A DNA stretch of 55,170 nt from Caulobacter sp. (GTDB lineage: Bacteria > Pseudomonadota > Alphaproteobacteria > Caulobacterales > Caulobacteraceae): positions 1 to 55,170 of the forward strand of contig JAIOXZ010000025.1 in assembly GCA_021741355.1 (NCBI GenBank), read 5' to 3'. Under the pieces are notes generated by a model. It was not told where the DNA came from, searched no databases, and saw only the letters and a list, made by a program, of their open reading frames with translations. A program made the position numbers and the translations under genes. Below, in pieces: positions 15,792 through 24,189 of the stretch; within the stretch, counting starts at the first letter, position 1, and the number at the start of each line of letters is the position of its first letter.

Positions 15792-17321
15792 CTACTTCCA
15801 GATCGGCTTGCCGTCGCCCGGCAATCCCAGCTTGCCCCAGATCTCGCTGACACGGTCTACGACCTCCTGATCCATGCGGATCTTCTCGCCCCATTCGCGG
15901 TGGGTTTCGGGGGGCAGCTTGTTGGTCGCATCCAGCCCGATCTTGCTGCCCAGCCCGCTCTCCGGACTGGCGAAGTCGAGGTAGTCGATCGGGGTGTTCT
16001 CGATCACCGTGATGTCGCGCGCCGGGTCCATCCGTGTGCTGAGCGCCCACATGACGTCCTTCCAGTCGCGGGCGTTGATGTCGTCGTCCACGACGATCAC
16101 CCACTTGGTGTACATGAACTGGCGCAGATAGCTCCAGACGCCGAGCATCACGCGCTTGGCGTGGCCGGGGTAGGCCTTCTTCATCGAGACCACGGCGATG
16201 CGGTAGCTGCAGCCCTCGGGCGGCAGCCAGAAGTCGACGACCTCCGGGAACTGCTGCTGGAACAGAGGGATGAACACCTCGTTCAGCGCCTCGCCCAGCA
16301 CGCTGGGCTCGTCCGGCGGCCGGCCGGTGAAGGTGGTGTGGTAGATGGCGTCCTTGCGCATGGTGATCGCGCTGACCCTGAACACCGGGAATCTCTCGAC
16401 GCTGTTGTAGTAGCCGGTGTGGTCGCCGTAGGGGCCCTCGTCCTCGAACTCGTCGAGCATCACGTGACCCTCGATGACGATCTCGGCCTGGGCCGGGACC
16501 ATCAGCGGGACGGTCTTGGCGGGCACCAGATCGACCTTCGACCCGCGCAGCAAGCCGGCGAACTGGTATTCCGACAGGGTGTCGGGCACCGGCGTCACGG
16601 CGGCCAGGATCACGCCCGGATCAGCGCCGATCACCGCGCAGGCGGGCAGCGGGTCGCGACGGCCGGCCTTCTTGTGGCGGCCGTAGTGCTGCGCCCCTCC
16701 ACGGTGGGCCAGCCAGCGCATGATCGCCCGGTCCTTGCCCAGCACCTGCATGCGGTAGATGCCGAGATTGAAGTCGTCTTCCTTGGAGTCCGACGGTCCC
16801 TTGGTGACGATCAGCGGCCAGGTGATCAGCGGCGCGGGCTCGCCCGGCCAGCAGGTCTGAACCGGCAGCCGGGTCAGGTCGATCTGGTCGCCCTTGAGCA
16901 CGACCTCCTGCACCGGGGCCTTTTTCACGATCTTCGGCCGCATCGACATCACGGTCTGCGCCAGCGGCAGCAGCTCCATGGCGTCCTTGATGCCGCGCGG
17001 CGGCTCGGGCTGGCGCAGGAAGGCCAGCAGCTCGCCGACCTCGCGCAGTTCGCCGGCCGTGGTGCGCGGCTCGCCGCCGAGGGTCACGCCCAGCGCCACC
17101 CGCTTCACCGTGCCGAACAGGTTCGCCAGACAGGGCATCGGCGAGATCGTGCCGTCTTCCATCACCGGCTTCTCGAACAGCACCGCCGGCCCGCCGGTCG
17201 CCAGCAGCCGGGTGCAGATCTCGGTCATCTCCAGCACGGTCGAAACCGGCTCGGTCACCCGCACCAGCTCGCCGTCCGCTTCCAGTTTGGCGATGAAATC
17301 CCGCAGCGACCGATAGGCCAA
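15792..17321 (-). CDS. UbiD family decarboxylase
   Basis: A 509-residue UbiD-type prenylated-FMN decarboxylase. In the ubiquinone pathway UbiD decarboxylates 3-octaprenyl-4-hydroxybenzoate; paralogues act on other aromatic or unsaturated acids. Family motifs seen are the N-terminal [18 protein letters not shown], the FMN-side [18 protein letters not shown] near 185, the acidic active-site part [12 protein letters not shown] near 295, and [20 protein letters not shown] near 430. I chose TTG 17321 because CGGGAG precedes it by seven bases and it gives the usual family length; an upstream start at 17429 would cover the antitoxin operator. UbiA lies 7 kb away, which is compatible with a quinone role. 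Confidence 0.9.
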   Translation of the reverse strand: MAYRSLRDFIAKLEADGELVRVTEPVSTVLEMTEICTRLLATGGPAVLFEKPVMEDGTISPMPCLANLFGTVKRVALGVTLGGEPRTTAGELREVGELLAFLRQPEPPRGIKDAMELLPLAQTVMSMRPKIVKKAPVQEVVLKGDQIDLTRLPVQTCWPGEPAPLITWPLIVTKGPSDSKEDDFNLGIYRMQVLGKDRAIMRWLAHRGGAQHYGRHKKAGRRDPLPACAVIGADPGVILAAVTPVPDTLSEYQFAGLLRGSKVDLVPAKTVPLMVPAQAEIVIEGHVMLDEFEDEGPYGDHTGYYNSVERFPVFRVSAITMRKDAIYHTTFTGRPPDEPSVLGEALNEVFIPLFQQQFPEVVDFWLPPEGCSYRIAVVSMKKAYPGHAKRVMLGVWSYLRQFMYTKWVIVVDDDINARDWKDVMWALSTRMDPARDITVIENTPIDYLDFASPESGLGSKIGLDATNKLPPETHREWGEKIRMDQEVVDRVSEIWGKLGLPGDGKPIWK

Positions 17322-17379
17322 GGTGTTGCTCCCGTTATCCGGGGCGGAAGCTAGGGCGGCAGGCGGGCCGTGTGAAGTG

Positions 17380-17415
17380 TTGGCGTTCGACGTCAGGTGG
17401 ACTAAGTTAGTCCAC
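17380..17415 (+). promoter_or_regulatory. Promoter and palindromic operator of the toxin-antitoxin operon
   Basis: A perfect 9-bp inverted repeat with a one-base centre, GTGGACTAA-G-TTAGTCCAC, occupies 17397-17415 and touches the antitoxin ATG at 17416. TTGGCG at 17380-17385 and TAAGTT at 17403-17408, 17 bp apart, could be a promoter whose -10 is inside the palindrome. Transcription would then begin at about the ATG, giving a leaderless mRNA; no Shine-Dalgarno is present. Type II antitoxins commonly repress their own promoters through such sites. Confidence 0.65.
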
Positions 17416-17697
17416 ATGAGACAGGTCAACGTGCATCAGGCCAAGACGCAGCTCTCACAGCTGCTCGCGGACGTGGAGGCTGGCGAGGTGGTCGTCATCG
17501 CCAGAGCCGGCAAGCCCATTGCCCGGCTGACAGCCGAGCCCGTTGAGCGAAAGGTGCTTCGGCAGCCGGGCGCGATGAAGGGCGAGTTCGTCTGGGACGA
17601 AGAGTCCTGGAAGGCTGGTGATGCGGAAATCCTCGAAATGTTCGAAGAGTCGATCAACGCACCATTGTTTCCGCCTGAGGACGACGAGGCGTCTTGA
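17416..17697 (+). CDS. Type II antitoxin, Phd/YefM family
   Basis: A 93-residue antitoxin. The N-terminal DNA-binding part is typical of Phd/Yef[21 protein letters not shown] followed by [13 protein letters not shown]. The acidic C-terminus ([20 protein letters not shown]) is the expected toxin-binding tail. I set the start at ATG 17416, just after the operator palindrome; an upstream in-frame start at 17323 would translate the promoter. The stop codon overlaps the toxin start as TTGA. The protein should bind the palindrome as a repressor and neutralise the PIN toxin downstream. Confidence 0.9.
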   Translation: MRQVNVHQAKTQLSQLLADVEAGEVVVIARAGKPIARLTAEPVERKVLRQPGAMKGEFVWDEESWKAGDAEILEMFEESINAPLFPPEDDEAS

Positions 17698-18074
17698 GCG
17701 GGCTATTCCTCGACAGCAACGCCCTGATCTGGTGGCTTGAGGATGCGCCACGGATCAGGCGATCGGCCGCCTTTGATCGGATTGCGACGGATCCGGTTGT
17801 GATGATCAGCATCGTCACGCCATGGGAGCTGTGGATCAAGGCGGCCTCGGGACGGGTCCAACTGCCGGGTCGCTTCAATGAACGACTGTCCGACCTTGGG
17901 TTCGAGCTCGTCCCGCCGACCATCGGGGATGCGCGGCTCGCCACCGCCCTGCCGCCGATCCACAAGGACCCCTTCGACCGCATGATCGTGGCCCAGGCGC
18001 TGAACCGGAGCGCGGCGATCGTCACCAGCGACAGAACGCTCGGCGACTACGGCGTCGAGACCATTCTGCTCTAG
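17694..18074 (+). CDS. Type II toxin, PIN-domain ribonuclease (VapC-like)
   Basis: A 126-residue PIN-domain protein with a full set of acidic residues: D7 in FLDSNALIWW, E45 in TPWELWIK, D92 and D95 in HKDPFDRMIVAQA, and D113 in VTSDRTLGDY. These coordinate Mg or Mn for RNA cleavage, so the toxin appears intact. The start is a TTG that overlaps the antitoxin stop codon, a typical translational coupling that keeps toxin below antitoxin. The HKDPFDRM signature places it with PIN toxins usually paired with Phd-like antitoxins. The RNA target is unknown. Confidence 0.9.
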   Translation: MSGLFLDSNALIWWLEDAPRIRRSAAFDRIATDPVVMISIVTPWELWIKAASGRVQLPGRFNERLSDLGFELVPPTIGDARLATALPPIHKDPFDRMIVAQALNRSAAIVTSDRTLGDYGVETILL

Positions 18075-18108
18075 GACCGGATCCAGCGCTCGAGCCGCGC
18101 AACCTCGA

Positions 18109-18453
18109 TCAGCCCTTCGCCGCATCCCACGCCTTCACCTCGGCCTTCTTCGCCGACCTGCGCCAGCGGCGTTCGAGGAAGCCCTTCAGCTGGTCGGGAT
18201 GCAACGTCTCCAGCCGCGCCAGGACACAGGGGTAGTCCTTGTAGTGGGCGGTGAAGTGGAAGGTCCCGGGCTCGACCTCCATCAGCAGGTCCCGCTCGTC
18301 GAAGGAGACGTCCATGATCACCGCGCTGTCGTCGTCCTTGCGCACGCGGGTCAGGAACTTGCCGTTGATCTTGTAGGACGGCTGGCCATAGCTCACGCCC
18401 TCCTCGACGCCCGGGAAGGCCATGACGATGGCGTGGAAGTCCTCGCGGGTCAT
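18109..18453 (-). CDS. MmcQ/YjbR family protein
   Basis: A 114-residue single-domain protein of the CyaY-like MmcQ/YjbR fold. Typical signs are TREDFHAIVMAFPGVEEGVSYG at the start (residues 2-23), PSYKINGKFLTRV near 25 and ALLE-type packing residues toward the C-terminus (LHPDQLKGFLERRW). The family is loosely annotated as DNA-binding but no clear role is established. ATG 18453 has GGGAG five bases upstream, so I prefer it to the in-frame TTG at 18465. It is convergent with the toxin gene, 34 bp away. Confidence 0.85.
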   Translation of the reverse strand: MTREDFHAIVMAFPGVEEGVSYGQPSYKINGKFLTRVRKDDDSAVIMDVSFDERDLLMEVEPGTFHFTAHYKDYPCVLARLETLHPDQLKGFLERRWRRSAKKAEVKAWDAAKG

Positions 18454-18565
18454 GGCGGCTCCCAATCGGTAGGCTCGATCGAACTTGCCAATCCAATATC
18501 GAGTCCGTCGGCATGAGGCTATCTTGCGACCTCAGCCATACTCCAACCTTTGACGAGCTGAGCAC

Positions 18566-19339
18566 ATGGCCCGATCTGTCTTAAAACTCAGCGACGCTGA
18601 AGCCCTCGCGGCAGCGAAGGCAAAGGCAAAGGAGTTATTTGGGCTCATCGGGACGGTGATGATGTTCCATGCGAACAATCGTCACCTGATCTACGGGAAG
18701 GAGCTCAGTTCTCAACTCCCCAATTCCTATGCGGGGCATGCGTTTCAGAATTTGCAGGCCGCATCATTCGGAATGCAGCTGATCCGCTTGATGGCCTTGT
18801 GGGATCGCGCCAGCGCCGACCGGACAAGCATCCCAACAATTGCTGCCCTTATCGATCGGGATTCGGTGCGAGCCGAGATGCGACGCTTGCACCTAGGCGA
18901 CTGGCACGACGCCGGGCCGCAATTCCTCCATGACACGGGCGCTCGTTTCGACAAGCTGCTTAGGAGAGCAACGAGATGGGCTTTGGCCGTCGAGAAATCT
19001 CAGCGAGTCGACAGCCTGCGTGACCATCGGGATGCATTCATCGCCCACAATTTGGGACCTGCCACTGACTACAAGAGTCCGAAATACGGCCAAGAGCGCC
19101 GGCTGCTGGCGACCACCTACAGGATCGCGAACATGTTGAACGTCGTGCTCAACAACACGAGCACGGCCTACGAAATGACTGACGAGATGTGTCGCAAGTA
19201 CGCGGAAGACCTTTGGGTCGATTGTCGCTTCGGGGTCCTGGAACGCCAGCAGCGCGAGGAGGAGGCGCGGCAAGCCAGGCTCGCCGAAATGCGAGCGCGC
19301 AGAGGAGTTCGCGCGGGGACATCCGAGGCTACCGACTAA
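18566..19339 (+). CDS. HEPN (AbiU2-like) domain protein, putative
   Basis: A 257-residue mostly helical soluble protein. The stretch LRDHRDAFIAHN (residues 151-162) includes R155-x5-H161, the Rx4-6H signature of HEPN ribonucleases, and the layout resembles the AbiU2 HEPN group of phage-abortive-infection proteins. The C-terminal 30 residues are a charged, Arg/Glu-rich helix. Base composition is clearly more AT-rich than that of the neighbours, suggesting transfer. It has no obvious antitoxin partner on its strand but lies 0.5 kb from an intact VapC operon. The HEPN call is from the motif only. Confidence 0.6.
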   Translation: MARSVLKLSDAEALAAAKAKAKELFGLIGTVMMFHANNRHLIYGKELSSQLPNSYAGHAFQNLQAASFGMQLIRLMALWDRASADRTSIPTIAALIDRDSVRAEMRRLHLGDWHDAGPQFLHDTGARFDKLLRRATRWALAVEKSQRVDSLRDHRDAFIAHNLGPATDYKSPKYGQERRLLATTYRIANMLNVVLNNTSTAYEMTDEMCRKYAEDLWVDCRFGVLERQQREEEARQARLAEMRARRGVRAGTSEATD

Positions 19340-19376
19340 ACAGTCTCCCCCGCAGCATGCCAGCTCTGTCTCTCCA

Positions 19377-21140
19377 TCACCAGGCCAGCGCCACGCCGTC
19401 CTTGCGCATCTCGGTGGCGGCGGCGTAACGGCCCGGCCAGCGTTCGATGGCCTGGTAGCCGCCGAAGCCGCCGGGGTTGGGGCCGAGCTTCCAGCCGATC
19501 GCCTGCAACGCCGCCTGCGTCGCCGCCGGCACGCCGCTCTCCAGATGCAGTTCGCCGGGCTGGCCGTAGGGGATGCCCGTCGGCTCGGACCCGCCCTCGT
19601 GATGCCAGCGCGGGCTGTCGCCGGCGGCCTGCAGGTCGAGGCCGAAGTCGACCATGTTGCTGATGATCTGGGCCTGGCCCTGCGGCTGCATGTCGCCGCC
19701 CATGACGCCGAAGCTCAGCCAGGGCTGGCCGTCCTTCACCGCAAAGCCGGGGATGATCGTCTGGAAAGGCCGCTTGCCCGGCGCATAGAGGTTGGGGTGG
19801 CCGTCGGTCAGCGAGAACAACTCGCCGCGATCCTGGAACATGAAGCCCATGCCGTCGGGCGACAGGCCGCTGCCCATGCCGCGATAGTTGGACTGGATGA
19901 TCGAGACCATCATCCCGTCGGCGTCGGCGGTGGTGAAATAGGTGGTGTCGCCCTTCGACGGCGCCTGGCCGGGATAGATCGGGTTCAGGATTCTGTCCGG
20001 TCGGATCAGCTTCGCGCGCTCGGCGGCGTAGGCCTTGGAGTTCAGCCACTCCAGCGGGATCTTGCCGAAGTCGGGATCGGCGAAGTAGCGGGCGCGATCC
20101 TCATAGGCCAGTCGCTTGGCTTCCACCGCATGGTGGATGGACGCCGCCGACTGGAAGCCCATCGCCTTGACGTCGAAGGTCTCGAGGATGTTGAGCAGCT
20201 GAAGGGTCGACAGGCCCTGGCTGTTGGGCGCCAGGCCGTAGACGTCGACGCCGCGATAGCCGCTGACCAGCGGGGTGGTCCATTCGCTCCTGTGGGCGTT
20301 CAGGTCGGCGCGGGTCATCCAGCCGCCGATGCGCTTGAAATAGGTCTCGATGCCCTGGGCGATCTCGCCGTTGTAGAAGGCGTCGCGGCCCCCCGCGGCG
20401 ATCTTGCGATAGGTCTCGGCCAGGCCCGGATTGCGGAACATCTCGCCCTCGCGGGGCGTGCGGCCCCCGGGCATCCAGACCTTGCGGAAGTTCTCCACCT
20501 CCTCGATCCCGGCGTTGGGACCGGTGAACCGGCGCACCGAGGCGGCGAGGTAGAAGGCCACGTTCTGGCTGACCGGCGCGCCCTCCTCGGCATAGGCGAT
20601 GGCCGGGTCGAACAGCGCCTTCCACGGCAGCTTCCCGAACTTCTGGTGCAGGTCCCACCAGGCCTGGACCGCGCCCGGCACGCTGACGGAGATCGCCCCG
20701 AAGCTGGGGATGGCGCCGTTCTTCGCCCGCGAGCGGACGGTCTCCAGCGACAGACCCTTCGGCGAGCGGCCCGAGCCGTTGAGGCCGACGACCTTCTTCG
20801 TCTTCGGGTCCCACAGCATGACGAAACAGTCGCCGCCGATGCCGCAGGCGATCGGTTCAAGAAAGCCCAGGCAGGCGTTGGCGGCGATGGCCGCGTCGAT
20901 GGCCGAGCCGCCCTTCCTGAGAATGTCGATGGCCGCCAGCGAAGCCAGCGGATGGGCCGTCGCCGCCGCGCCGTGCGCGCCCCAGGCCGCCGAGCGGCTG
21001 GCGTAGGTCGCCCCATCGACCCGGTCGCCGCCGTGGACATCCGGCCGGTTCAGGTTGGGGTTGCCCGGTCGGCTCTGGGCCAGCGCCTGTCCGGCGAAGG
21101 CGGCGGCCGGCAGGGCGGCGAGAAAGGTGCGGCGGCGCAT
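19377..21140 (-). CDS. ggt: Gamma-glutamyltransferase, exported
   Basis: A 587-residue N-terminal-nucleophile hydrolase that removes gamma-glutamyl groups from glutathione and related peptides in the periplasm. The N-terminus is MRRRTFLAALPAAAFAGQALA, a signal sequence with a twin-arginine look. The autoprocessing site is GDTTYF, where T399 should become the N-terminal nucleophile of the small subunit; IQSNYRGMGSG near 425 matches the small-subunit glycine region. It differs from the E. coli motif (TTHYSVVD), so it belongs to a divergent GGT branch and a cephalosporin-acylase-like specificity is possible. It would fit peptide or glutathione scavenging. Confidence 0.9.
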   Translation of the reverse strand: MRRRTFLAALPAAAFAGQALAQSRPGNPNLNRPDVHGGDRVDGATYASRSAAWGAHGAAATAHPLASLAAIDILRKGGSAIDAAIAANACLGFLEPIACGIGGDCFVMLWDPKTKKVVGLNGSGRSPKGLSLETVRSRAKNGAIPSFGAISVSVPGAVQAWWDLHQKFGKLPWKALFDPAIAYAEEGAPVSQNVAFYLAASVRRFTGPNAGIEEVENFRKVWMPGGRTPREGEMFRNPGLAETYRKIAAGGRDAFYNGEIAQGIETYFKRIGGWMTRADLNAHRSEWTTPLVSGYRGVDVYGLAPNSQGLSTLQLLNILETFDVKAMGFQSAASIHHAVEAKRLAYEDRARYFADPDFGKIPLEWLNSKAYAAERAKLIRPDRILNPIYPGQAPSKGDTTYFTTADADGMMVSIIQSNYRGMGSGLSPDGMGFMFQDRGELFSLTDGHPNLYAPGKRPFQTIIPGFAVKDGQPWLSFGVMGGDMQPQGQAQIISNMVDFGLDLQAAGDSPRWHHEGGSEPTGIPYGQPGELHLESGVPAATQAALQAIGWKLGPNPGGFGGYQAIERWPGRYAAATEMRKDGVALAW

Positions 21141-21200
21141 GGGCGAAACTCCCCGGGGACGGTGTGCGGGGACTATAGGCCGGTGGGCGCGGCTGGCGAG

Positions 21201-21345
21201 CCCTCCCTCCCCTTCAGGGGGAGGGTGGACGGGCGAAGCCCGGACGGGTGGGGAAGTGTGCAGCTACCCCGATGCACCCGGCACGGCCTCTCACTTCCCC
21301 ACCCTGTCGGCTTCGCCGACGTCCCTCCCCATAAAGGGGAGGGAG
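21201..21345. repeat. Intergenic palindromic repeat, subfamily A, copy 2
   Basis: About 145 bp that, reverse-complemented, align closely with 133-268: terminal hairpins of CCCTCCCC/GGGGAGGG type, plus GGCGAAGCC and CGGCTTCGCCG mini-palindromes. It separates the ggt start from the VOC gene stop, whose TGA lies only a few bases from the element end. Confidence 0.8.
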
Positions 21346-21348
21346 GAT

Positions 21349-21699
21349 TCAGGTCTCCGACCACACCCCCAGCTCGTTCCCCGACGGGTCGGTGAAGTGG
21401 AACCGGCGGCCGCCCGGGAACGGGAAGATCGGCTTGACGATCTTTCCGCCCGCCGCCTCGACCTTCGCCGCCATAGCCTCGATGTCGTGGGCGTAGAGCA
21501 CCACCAGCGGCTGGGTCGCGCCGTTCTCGTCGGCGGCGTCGCCGTTGAATCCCCCGTCCAGTCCGGCGTTGTCGACCGCTACATAGTCCGGGCCGTAGTC
21601 GATCCAGGTCCAGCCGAAGGCCGCCGCATAGAAGGCCTTTACCGCCGGAATGCCGGTCGCGGGGAATTCCACATAGTCGATCTTGCCGTCTTCGCGCAT
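21349..21699 (-). CDS. VOC (glyoxalase/bleomycin resistance) family protein
   Basis: A 116-residue protein with two beta-alpha-beta-beta-beta halves typical of the VOC superfamily: KIDYVEFPATGIPAVKAFYAAAFGW at 5-29 and the C-terminal FHFTDPSGNELGVWSE at 100-115. Metal ligands of the glyoxalase type are only partly present (E11 and E109 in the usual positions), so an enzyme activity is uncertain. ATG 21699 is preceded by AAGGAG eight bases upstream. It is close to the following methyltransferase gene on the same strand (49 bp). Confidence 0.85.
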   Translation of the reverse strand: MREDGKIDYVEFPATGIPAVKAFYAAAFGWTWIDYGPDYVAVDNAGLDGGFNGDAADENGATQPLVVLYAHDIEAMAAKVEAAGGKIVKPIFPFPGGRRFHFTDPSGNELGVWSET

Positions 21700-21748
21700 C
21701 GGGCGAGCTCCTTGAGTTCTGCTTTTGTTCCATAGCGCAGCGGCGCGG

Positions 21749-22399
21749 TCAGGGGAAGGTCCAGACGCGGGTGCGCTTGACCTCCATGTCCTCCAGCTCG
21801 CGGGTGGTGGCGACCTGGTATTCGGCCAGCAGGGTCAGGCCCGTCTTCGGCAGGTAGGTCCGTCCCGGATCGCCGAGCAGCACCGTCTTGCCCGCCGCCT
21901 TCGCCGCCGTCAGCCAGGCGATGACCCGCTCCGCCAGCGGCTTTTCGTAGCAGATGTCGCCGGCGAGGATCACATCGGCCCAGTCCGGCGCCGGGGCGTC
22001 CAGCAGGTCGGCGCCGGTGAAGGCCACGGCCACGCCGTTGACCGCCGCGTTCAGCGCCACGGCGGCCTCGCAGTAGGCGTCGATGTCCGCCGCCAGGGCG
22101 TCGGCCGCCCCGGCCTTCATGGCCGCGATGGCGACCATCCCCGAGCCGGACGCGAAATCGACCACCCGCTTGCCGGCGACGACCTCCGGATTGTCGAGCA
22201 CGTACCGCGCCAGCGCCTGTCCCCCGGCCCAGGCGAAGGCCCAGAACGGCGGCGGCAGGCCGATCTTCGCCAGGTCCTCCTCGGTCAGCTTCCAGATCGG
22301 CGTGATCTCGTCGGCGAGGTGCAGCACCAGCTCCGGCGCATGCGGCGGCGACTGAAGGCGGGTGTTGTCACGGATGAAGGCCCGGCGGTCGGTGATCAT
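21749..22399 (-). CDS. Class I SAM methyltransferase, EtfB lysine methyltransferase-like
   Basis: A protein of about 216 residues resembling bacterial METTL20/EtfBKMT and PrmA-type protein methyltransferases. Signs are AFIRDNTRLQSPPHAPELVL at the N-terminus, PPPFWAFAWAGGQALARYVLD, the SAM loop VVDFASGSGMVAIAA, and DVILAGDICYE. Homologues known to me begin close to AFIRxNT, so I prefer ATG 22399; an in-frame ATG at 22474 and one at 22504 would add 25-35 residues without clear homology. The likely target would be a lysine of an electron-transfer flavoprotein or ribosomal protein, not verifiable here. Confidence 0.8.
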   Translation of the reverse strand: MITDRRAFIRDNTRLQSPPHAPELVLHLADEITPIWKLTEEDLAKIGLPPPFWAFAWAGGQALARYVLDNPEVVAGKRVVDFASGSGMVAIAAMKAGAADALAADIDAYCEAAVALNAAVNGVAVAFTGADLLDAPAPDWADVILAGDICYEKPLAERVIAWLTAAKAAGKTVLLGDPGRTYLPKTGLTLLAEYQVATTRELEDMEVKRTRVWTFP

Positions 22400-22502
22400 G
22401 GGCGCGTCTTGGACCGGATTGGCGGCAAGCGCCATCGCAGCGAGCAGGGCTTGCGGTTCGATGGCGTCTGACATCTGTTTCGCGGGACATCCGGAGCGCG
22501 CC

Positions 22503-23030
22503 ATGAACCGTCGTCACATGAGTCTCGTCGCGGGAGCCCTTCTGGTTCTCGGCCCGGCGGGCGCCGCCATCTCGCGCGATGGCCCGCCGACGGCGCCGAC
22601 CGCCGGCGTCCCGGCCGTGGAATGGCATGAGCCAACCCTCTGCGCTCCGACCGAGAACGTCGTCTGGTCCTGCCGCGCAAAGAAGAAGACGATCAGCGTC
22701 TGCGCGTCGCGGAAGATCTCCGCCAGCGAAGGCTACATCCAGTACCGGATCGGCAAGCCGGGGGCGCTCGAGATGCGCTATCCGGAAACACTGACGCACC
22801 CGCGCGGCCAGTTTCGCTACACCCTCTACATCCAGGGCAACCAGTCGCTGGAGTTCACGCGCGGCGGCTACGACTACGCGGTCTTCGAGGACCTGCGGTC
22901 GCCGGAGGACGGGATCATCGTCACGAAGAACGACGCCCAGGTCGCCCGGATCACCTGCAACGGCGGCGGTTTCATCGAACTCCAGCGGCCCGACCTGCTC
23001 GGCATCGCCGACACGCCGTACGGCAACTGA
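22503..23030 (+). CDS. Secreted protein of unknown function
   Basis: A 175-residue protein with a signal peptide (MNRRHMSLVAGALLVLGPAGAA region) and four or five Cys in the mature part (C47, C57 and C67 region, C149), which suggests disulfides in the periplasm. I recognise no family. The repeated beta-rich segments (GYIQYRIGKPG, RYTLYIQGNQ, GYDYAVFEDL) suggest a small beta-fold domain. ATG 22503 overlaps the alternative upstream start of the divergent methyltransferase gene, so that gene probably starts later, as chosen. It is convergent with the desaturase gene, only six bases apart. Confidence 0.75.
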   Translation: MNRRHMSLVAGALLVLGPAGAAISRDGPPTAPTAGVPAVEWHEPTLCAPTENVVWSCRAKKKTISVCASRKISASEGYIQYRIGKPGALEMRYPETLTHPRGQFRYTLYIQGNQSLEFTRGGYDYAVFEDLRSPEDGIIVTKNDAQVARITCNGGGFIELQRPDLLGIADTPYGN

Positions 23031-23036
23031 CGCGCT

Positions 23037-23999
23037 TCAGGCCGCCGCGACTGCCGCCTTACTCGACGCCAGCTTCAGCACGCTGACATACCCCGGCGCC
23101 GTCAGCATCTTCTCCATCACGCCCTTCTGCTTCAGCAGCCTGTGCACCTTCGGCAGGTTCCAGCAGGGGACGTGCATGAACATGTGATGTTCGCAGTGAT
23201 AGTTCACGTAGTACGGCGCCATCAGCAGCCGCTCGATCGGGCCGGCCAGCGTCGTGCGGGCGTGGCGCAGGGGATCGGGCTGGTTCTTTCCGACCAGGGC
23301 GTGTTCGGCGATGTTCCGCAGGCGGGTGATCAGCGGATACCAGGTCGCCATCGGCAACAGCCACAGCACCGGCCAGGCCCACCACAGCCCGACGGCTGAC
23401 AGCAGCACGATCACCGGGATGTGGAAGATCAGGAACGGCGACCAGAATTTCAGGACGCCCTTGAAGGTCTTGCCGAACGGGACGCCCTTGGCCTTGCTGG
23501 TCCTGAACGCGTCGATCGAGGGCTGGATGCGCTGCTTGTAGAAGGTCTGGCCGGTCAGATCGCGGACCGCCTTGCGCCACAGTGACTGCCGCGTGATCGG
23601 GAACGGGGCGGAGAGGCCAAGGTCCGGGTCCTCCTCCTGCTGCGCGAACTTGTGGTGCTGCAGGTGGTAGTCGCGATAGCGCTGCAGGTCGCCGTTGGTC
23701 GGGGCGCCGGCCAGCCAGTGGCCGATCCAGTCGTTGACCTTCTGGTTCGGGTGCAGACAGCCGTGGGCCCCGTCATGCATCAGGATCGCCAGGCCGAGCT
23801 GGCGGCAACCGATGATCATCACCGCCAGCACCAGCGTCAGCGGGTTCGGCCAGATCACGAACAGCGCCCCGGCGGCGACGATGGTCAGCCAGGCGTGGAC
23901 GATCAGCCAGATCCCCATCCACGACGAGCGGGCCGCCAGCGGCGCCCACTCCTCGTCGGTGAAGAAGTCCTTCGGTTTCACGCGTGCTGCGACGGCCAT
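23037..23999 (-). CDS. Membrane fatty acid desaturase
   Basis: A 320-residue membrane di-iron desaturase. The three histidine boxes are present: HDGAH (75-79), HLQHH (112-116) and HCEHH (268-272). Four hydrophobic segments lie at about 29-50, 52-72, 185-205 and 207-222. The box spacing fits acyl-lipid or hydroxylase-type enzymes. It may introduce double bonds in membrane lipids, though carotenoid or sterol-like substrates are also made by this fold. It stands alone on the minus strand, upstream of a palindromic repeat. Confidence 0.9.
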   Translation of the reverse strand: MAVAARVKPKDFFTDEEWAPLAARSSWMGIWLIVHAWLTIVAAGALFVIWPNPLTLVLAVMIIGCRQLGLAILMHDGAHGCLHPNQKVNDWIGHWLAGAPTNGDLQRYRDYHLQHHKFAQQEEDPDLGLSAPFPITRQSLWRKAVRDLTGQTFYKQRIQPSIDAFRTSKAKGVPFGKTFKGVLKFWSPFLIFHIPVIVLLSAVGLWWAWPVLWLLPMATWYPLITRLRNIAEHALVGKNQPDPLRHARTTLAGPIERLLMAPYYVNYHCEHHMFMHVPCWNLPKVHRLLKQKGVMEKMLTAPGYVSVLKLASSKAAVAAA

Positions 24000-24059
24000 G
24001 CGGGGATTATCTCATCTCGATGGCGGGATGGGTAGCGGGGGAGCGGCGTGACACTCTCC

Positions 24060-24178
24060 CTGTCATCCCGGACGGCCCGAAGAGGCCGATCCGGGACCAG
24101 ATCGAATCCCCGCGTCTGTGGCTGAAGCCAAATCTGGGTCCCGGCTCTTCGCGCCTTGCGCTACGGCCGGGATGACAG
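24060..24178. repeat. Palindromic repeat element ending CTGTCATCCCGG/CCGGGATGACAG
   Basis: Terminal inverted repeats CTGTCATCCCGG (24060-24071) and CCGGGATGACAG (24167-24178) enclose a second, nested inverted pair (GATCCGGGACCAGAT against a copy near 24131-24147). The whole 119 bp fill the gap between desaturase and ubiA. This is a separate family from the other repeats in the window. Confidence 0.75.
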
Positions 24179-24189
24179 TGTTGGGGATG

